A DNA stretch of 64,000 nt from Ceraceosorus guamensis (Eukaryota > Basidiomycota > Exobasidiomycetes > Ceraceosorales > Ceraceosoraceae): assembly GCF_003144195.1 (NCBI RefSeq), contig NW_020290015.1, positions 248,001 through 312,000 of the forward strand. Direction: 5' to 3'. Below the pieces are notes generated by a model. That model did not search any database, was not told the DNA's origin, and saw only the letters and a program-made list of their open reading frames with translations. Made by a program: the position numbers and the translations under genes. Positions 61,501 through 64,000 of this stretch are shown here, piece after piece. Positions within the stretch are counted from its first letter, which is position 1. The number at the start of each line of letters is the position of its first letter.

Positions 61501-62831
61501 AGCAAGCAGCATCGCTTGAGCGCGAGCGGAACGGCCGACCGTCCTTCTCGTTCGGACGCTCTTCCACTGAACCTAGCCGGACACCACGCCTTAATGGGAA
61601 ATCATCTGCTCGTCTAGCCAAAGCCACCGCTCGTGATGAGCCTGCTGCCTCGGCCACAATTCATAAGTCCCTGAGCCCAGCCCTACTAAATGACACTGGT
61701 CGACACGAGGCTGATGACATCTCAAGCAATCTTCACGCATCTGAAGATGACGCCTTTGAGATGTCAGCAACCTCCGCAGATCCCAGTATCACGAAGGCCA
61801 TTGGCCCAGCATTGGCCCAGCATCTCGGAGCCCAAAATGTTGGCAGTGGTGAATTTGACGCTTCCGACATTCCCCCTTCTCCCATCGAAGTTCGGCTTGT
61901 GCGTCCGAGCATGGACCTGCTTGGTGTGGACGAAGCTGCACCGGACCCCGCCAGACCACCGCTCGGTACGCGAGAAGCCGACAACCAACATGACAATTCG
62001 TCTTCGCCGCGGTCATTGCTGGAGAGGCGCAAGTCGCGCTCAAACATGATCAGCACACACCGGCCTAGTCCACCACCCTTGCAGCTGAAGTCACCAGCGA
62101 GAGAGCATCTTATGGAAGGCCAATCTTTGACCTCCTCGCCAGGATCAGGCACCGCCGCGCGAGGCGTTTCGCTCCCGAACACTTCACCCGATCAAAACCC
62201 AAGCAAATCCCCAAAACTGCTTGCGCAGTTCCGCCGTGCAGCGAGTCAAGGGGTAGGTTCCGTCGTCGGGCTCGGCACGAGCAAGACCTTGCCGAATACG
62301 CCTAATCATCGCGGGATTTCCTCCGATCATTTCTTCCTCGAGAACAATGGCGCCGTCGAGTCGGTGGCATGGGATAGTCTTGCCGCTGTCGAGGATGCTA
62401 CAAGGATGCTCGCAGTGTCCGCCGATCAGATGATCCCGACTCCCACTACCATTGGAACGCCCGGCCTTGCATCTTCGCCTCACCGAGATTACCCTTTTGT
62501 AAATCAGACAGGCAAAGACACTCGACCGGGCGGGGCCAACGAAGGTTGGAGCCCGTCCTCAGCAAATCCTTGGACGTATGACTCCGCTACTTCGATGGAT
62601 GTGCGCGCCGCTTCACTCACCCACGATCAAATTGCGCGGAGGCCTTCCACCAGCGATGGTGCACGCGCTCGCGCAGCCTCTACAAAGAGCAGCAAGAGCG
62701 CGCGCCCAGCGGTGGCTTCGCCCGAACTGGACGCGTTCGGAGAAATGTTGCGCGCTTCTGCGCGCGCAGATGCAGCGAGAATCAAAGACATCGCTGCGCG
62801 AAGCGCAGCCCAAGCAAGCTCAGCAAGATAG
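58539..62831 (+). CDS. Large serine/arginine/proline-rich protein of unknown function
   Basis: Single exon, 1430 aa, starting at ATG 58539 (MSSFGRSSVKPEASAPGRSS). No domain is recognised. Only the N-terminal segment DSYDAFVRAANPAHPDHAQWLERFG (about 40-65) and the C-terminal DAFGEMLRASARADAARIKDIAARSAAQ look ordered, the latter as a short amphipathic helix. A third better-ordered patch is HFFLENNGAVESVAWDSLAAVEDATRMLAVSADQMIP (about 1267-1303). In between are many Ser-Pro, Thr-Pro and RRxS-type sites (for example RRRSLPATS, RRKRSASSHKS), so it is probably heavily phosphorylated. A run KKKRRDKGKRR near 140 could be a nuclear signal. The pattern suits a fungal regulatory or scaffold protein of the cortex or cell cycle, but nothing fixes this. 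An uninterrupted frame of this length cannot be chance. Confidence 0.88.
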   Translation: MSSFGRSSVKPEASAPGRSSSPTPSHSSRARRPTAPPEDSYDAFVRAANPAHPDHAQWLERFGNRSGDASTSRRGSTAQLPSAANSVRRMQTLQKAESLKSVPRDQAAAGTNGRANGSEMRDGGEAESAGDSASRARRKKKRRDKGKRRALPPPIPPPRTTSAFHGAAAPPGVAPATEPSPSSKAENSRGNGIPNGHTADASRNGGHETREQSHLGASGPSLMTSIEGQRQPFERTDAARSVRRLSPRKGQSALPEALAGPSKSLTAPLPAPPAPVAERADLSNALPKEGGAGVSDYNGDVRDGRSDVEHPYTGRASLQSPDVRDLPPRSGSRASSFRDGRSTPSALRRGLGNVIASLRGAGKKEREAASAVRRAQEEEALDRMASPTPDRGESSAVDPQEASSILQPAFVYTPPGQIESSAIPARASLDSTRSLHSAPVLPYSSGNTLQALGLSSPPPVRTYRSGRTFVDRRPLSNIRDARESGTEAENDGFFDARSDDPGDADASPTSEKDSLRVSRRRSLPATSVDLSAGPDALATNGPASFSTISEASTSKDRKPARPQRARKSLDTSTVARAHRKQAVANEGGTPKMPSTGISDTLRSPLQAEMAISGDDSSADDLPYANVTHTKSPASLRRKRSASSHKSQTHLQRERESVAQAQATRRSSRASIASASWLASPDAAESVPPLPARSAELIAASSPPAAPLPIKTRLADLEDAAQKDMPDELRRQRQACANEYFIPPVYTRPSSSGRSTNHEAGRSAGSGTGQRLPSATSSRSLASSFRRGGMVFGSDAGHNYPTSIDHGDPGIVDASETSKTEVTSGEASVSPPLLAKVSSRSFSGLLGRMRGPKSASRTGTPTTLSAPGDMADSTFKTNSAGLSHDPRSPLESPPAKSREPVGLGIESQTSTERRQRSEGTGWRARVASIASTKSNHKGMPAPASSPVAALPTRPSISTEAAADEAGWRRNVLSQAVGLSLSPRIAQDHEQAASLERERNGRPSFSFGRSSTEPSRTPRLNGKSSARLAKATARDEPAASATIHKSLSPALLNDTGRHEADDISSNLHASEDDAFEMSATSADPSITKAIGPALAQHLGAQNVGSGEFDASDIPPSPIEVRLVRPSMDLLGVDEAAPDPARPPLGTREADNQHDNSSSPRSLLERRKSRSNMISTHRPSPPPLQLKSPAREHLMEGQSLTSSPGSGTAARGVSLPNTSPDQNPSKSPKLLAQFRRAASQGVGSVVGLGTSKTLPNTPNHRGISSDHFFLENNGAVESVAWDSLAAVEDATRMLAVSADQMIPTPTTIGTPGLASSPHRDYPFVNQTGKDTRPGGANEGWSPSSANPWTYDSATSMDVRAASLTHDQIARRPSTSDGARARAASTKSSKSARPAVASPELDAFGEMLRASARADAARIKDIAARSAAQASSAR

Positions 62832-63189
62832 TTACTACTACCTCTTATTCCGATCCTCGTCCGCACCGCATTCCCTGCACCCTGCAACGCTGCCCCCAAG
62901 GAGGCAGCCACTCTCTTCTGGATTTTCTGCACGATTCTGCTTCATCTCAGTCTCAAAACGCTTCGCTGCATCTCAAAGACTTGCCTCATCGCTCTGGACT
63001 TACACCGGCCGATCTTGCAATTGATACCCTGCACCGTGGAATCTAGTCACTTCTGTGTCTGAGAGAGTACATTGCCTATAGAGCTGTAAAGACGATTAAG
63101 GTTTACAAGGAGTGTGCATGGGCATCTCCGACAATTGAAAATGCATGCAGAGACGCACAGGAGCAGCAAGAAGACGCGATGCGCAACCC
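62832..63189. other. Convergent spacer
   Basis: About 360 bp between the stop codons of two facing genes; presumed 3' UTRs. Nothing distinctive is seen. Confidence 0.6.
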
Positions 63190-64000
63190 TCAGGGCCGGC
63201 TTTGCTTGCTGTGACCAACATCGAAGCTGAACCCTTCTTCCTCCTCGTCCTCGCCCGGTGAGACCGGAGCGAGTATGCGACGTTGCTGGCTCAGCGAGAT
63301 GTCTGTCTCATCTGCATCGGCGAAGCGATCGTCGTCGTTGCTGAGTGACTCGTCTACTAGATGCGCATCGCGGGCGTGTGTCTCCGCGTGAGCCAAATTT
63401 GGCTTGGTGTTTGGCGCGAACGACCCGCCGCGACGATGAGCAGCTGCATTCGAACGATCACTGGGACCGACCTGGGCATGAGCAGCCGAATTTGCGCCAG
63501 CTTCCCCTTCCTCCGCACTGTACACCGGAGAAGGGCTCAGAGTCGATCCCAATCCTGTAGCATCCCGCGCGCCTATGTATGGCGGCTTGAACAAGTTGTA
63601 GCCACCTTCCACAGAAGGCGTCAAGCTGTGGGCGTAAGCTGCTGGTGGACTTTCGGAACCGGACGACGCTCCACCAGACACCTCTGCAGAGGTCGATGAA
63701 TCGCCCGAAAGATTTGTTGGCCGCCCTGTATCGGACTGACCCTGCGCGGGATGCATCACCCAGCCTCGCCCATCATTGCGTAGGTATGAAGCACGTGGTT
63801 GCAGGGAAGTCCGCGTGCGCGCATGCAGCACATCGTCGTCGTCGTCGTCGTCGGAAAGCTCTAGATCAAGATCAACGTCGTCTAGCTCTACCCTGGGGGC
63901 GATGGGAGAGCTCATTGTGGACGCTAGATGGAAGCGGGGCGAACCTGCCCCGTTTCCACCGACGCCAGGGGAATGAGAATGGTGGTCAGACAATGACGGG
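63190..64000 (-). CDS. Partial acidic/serine-rich protein, truncated by the window edge
   Basis: The minus-strand frame is open from the right edge of the window down to the stop at 63190, at least 267 residues. No in-frame ATG precedes SDHHSHSPGVGG, so the gene probably begins beyond 64000; the internal ATG of MSSPIAPRVELDDVDLDLEL (63915) is an alternative start. A run of aspartates (LSDDDDDDD) is encoded by a (GTC/GAC)n tract at 63832-63852. Further on come YNLFKPPYIGARDATGLGS, then an Ala/His/Asn-rich stretch, and an acidic C-terminus (GEDEEEEGFSFDVGHSKQSRP). No family is recognised. Confidence 0.7.
   Translation of the reverse strand, partial: PSLSDHHSHSPGVGGNGAGSPRFHLASTMSSPIAPRVELDDVDLDLELSDDDDDDDVLHARTRTSLQPRASYLRNDGRGWVMHPAQGQSDTGRPTNLSGDSSTSAEVSGGASSGSESPPAAYAHSLTPSVEGGYNLFKPPYIGARDATGLGSTLSPSPVYSAEEGEAGANSAAHAQVGPSDRSNAAAHRRGGSFAPNTKPNLAHAETHARDAHLVDESLSNDDDRFADADETDISLSQQRRILAPVSPGEDEEEEGFSFDVGHSKQSRP

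Overview
The window looks like nuclear DNA of a filamentous or yeast-like basidiomycete, most likely a smut relative (Ustilaginomycotina). It is GC-rich. The genes have short GT-AG introns of about 50-110 nt with gtgagt/gtaagt donors and CTRAY-like branch sites. The gene set is fungal: VAC8, BEM1/Scd2, mitochondrial uS4m (Nam9), chitin synthase, Ies2, an ATF-type bZIP factor and a Jlp1-like dioxygenase. Interstitial TTAGGG-type repeats are present. The placement as a smut is inference; no ribosomal marker is visible. Exon coordinates below were built by hand from reading frame, splice consensus and protein-family conservation, and every multi-exon model closes in frame.

Layout. 1-15 kb is a housekeeping block: VAC8 (+), BEM1 (+), a small basic nucleolar-type protein (+), NAM9 (-), S-adenosylmethionine synthetase (+) and a short-chain dehydrogenase (-). 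15-26 kb is an accessory island. It holds degenerate telomeric repeats, a 33-bp minisatellite, an unrecognised gene encoding about 836 aa, a broken Ty3/gypsy-type remnant between short direct repeats, an intron-containing tRNA-Ala(AGC) and a 48-bp minisatellite. 26-34 kb carries a 14-exon USP7-type ubiquitin hydrolase (-) and an F-box protein (-). 34-40 kb is a chromatin/NAD block: an Hst3/Hst4-type sirtuin (+), a macrodomain protein (-) and INO80 subunit Ies2 (+). 40-54 kb has chitin synthase (-), an ATF/CREB bZIP factor (-), a 114-aa conserved small protein (+) and a TauD/Jlp1 dioxygenase (-). 58-64 kb has a 1430-residue low-complexity protein (+) and a partial acidic protein (-) that runs off the right edge.

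How the genes fit together. The sirtuin and macrodomain genes converge. Sirtuins release O-acetyl-ADP-ribose and macrodomains of this kind hydrolyse it, so the pair could be functionally coupled. The macrodomain gene is in turn divergent from IES2 over a 520-bp spacer. VAC8, BEM1 and chitin synthase are vacuole, polarity and wall functions with no evident co-regulation.

Gene-free spacers (many over 2 kb) are dense in a short CGTGA/TCACG word, often as ATTCACGATT or GAGTCACGAG, and in CAG/CTG and CA microsatellites. Several exact inverted repeats lie in spacers, including a 28-bp perfect palindrome near 52.57 kb and a 15-bp hairpin stem between NAM9 and the SAM synthetase gene.
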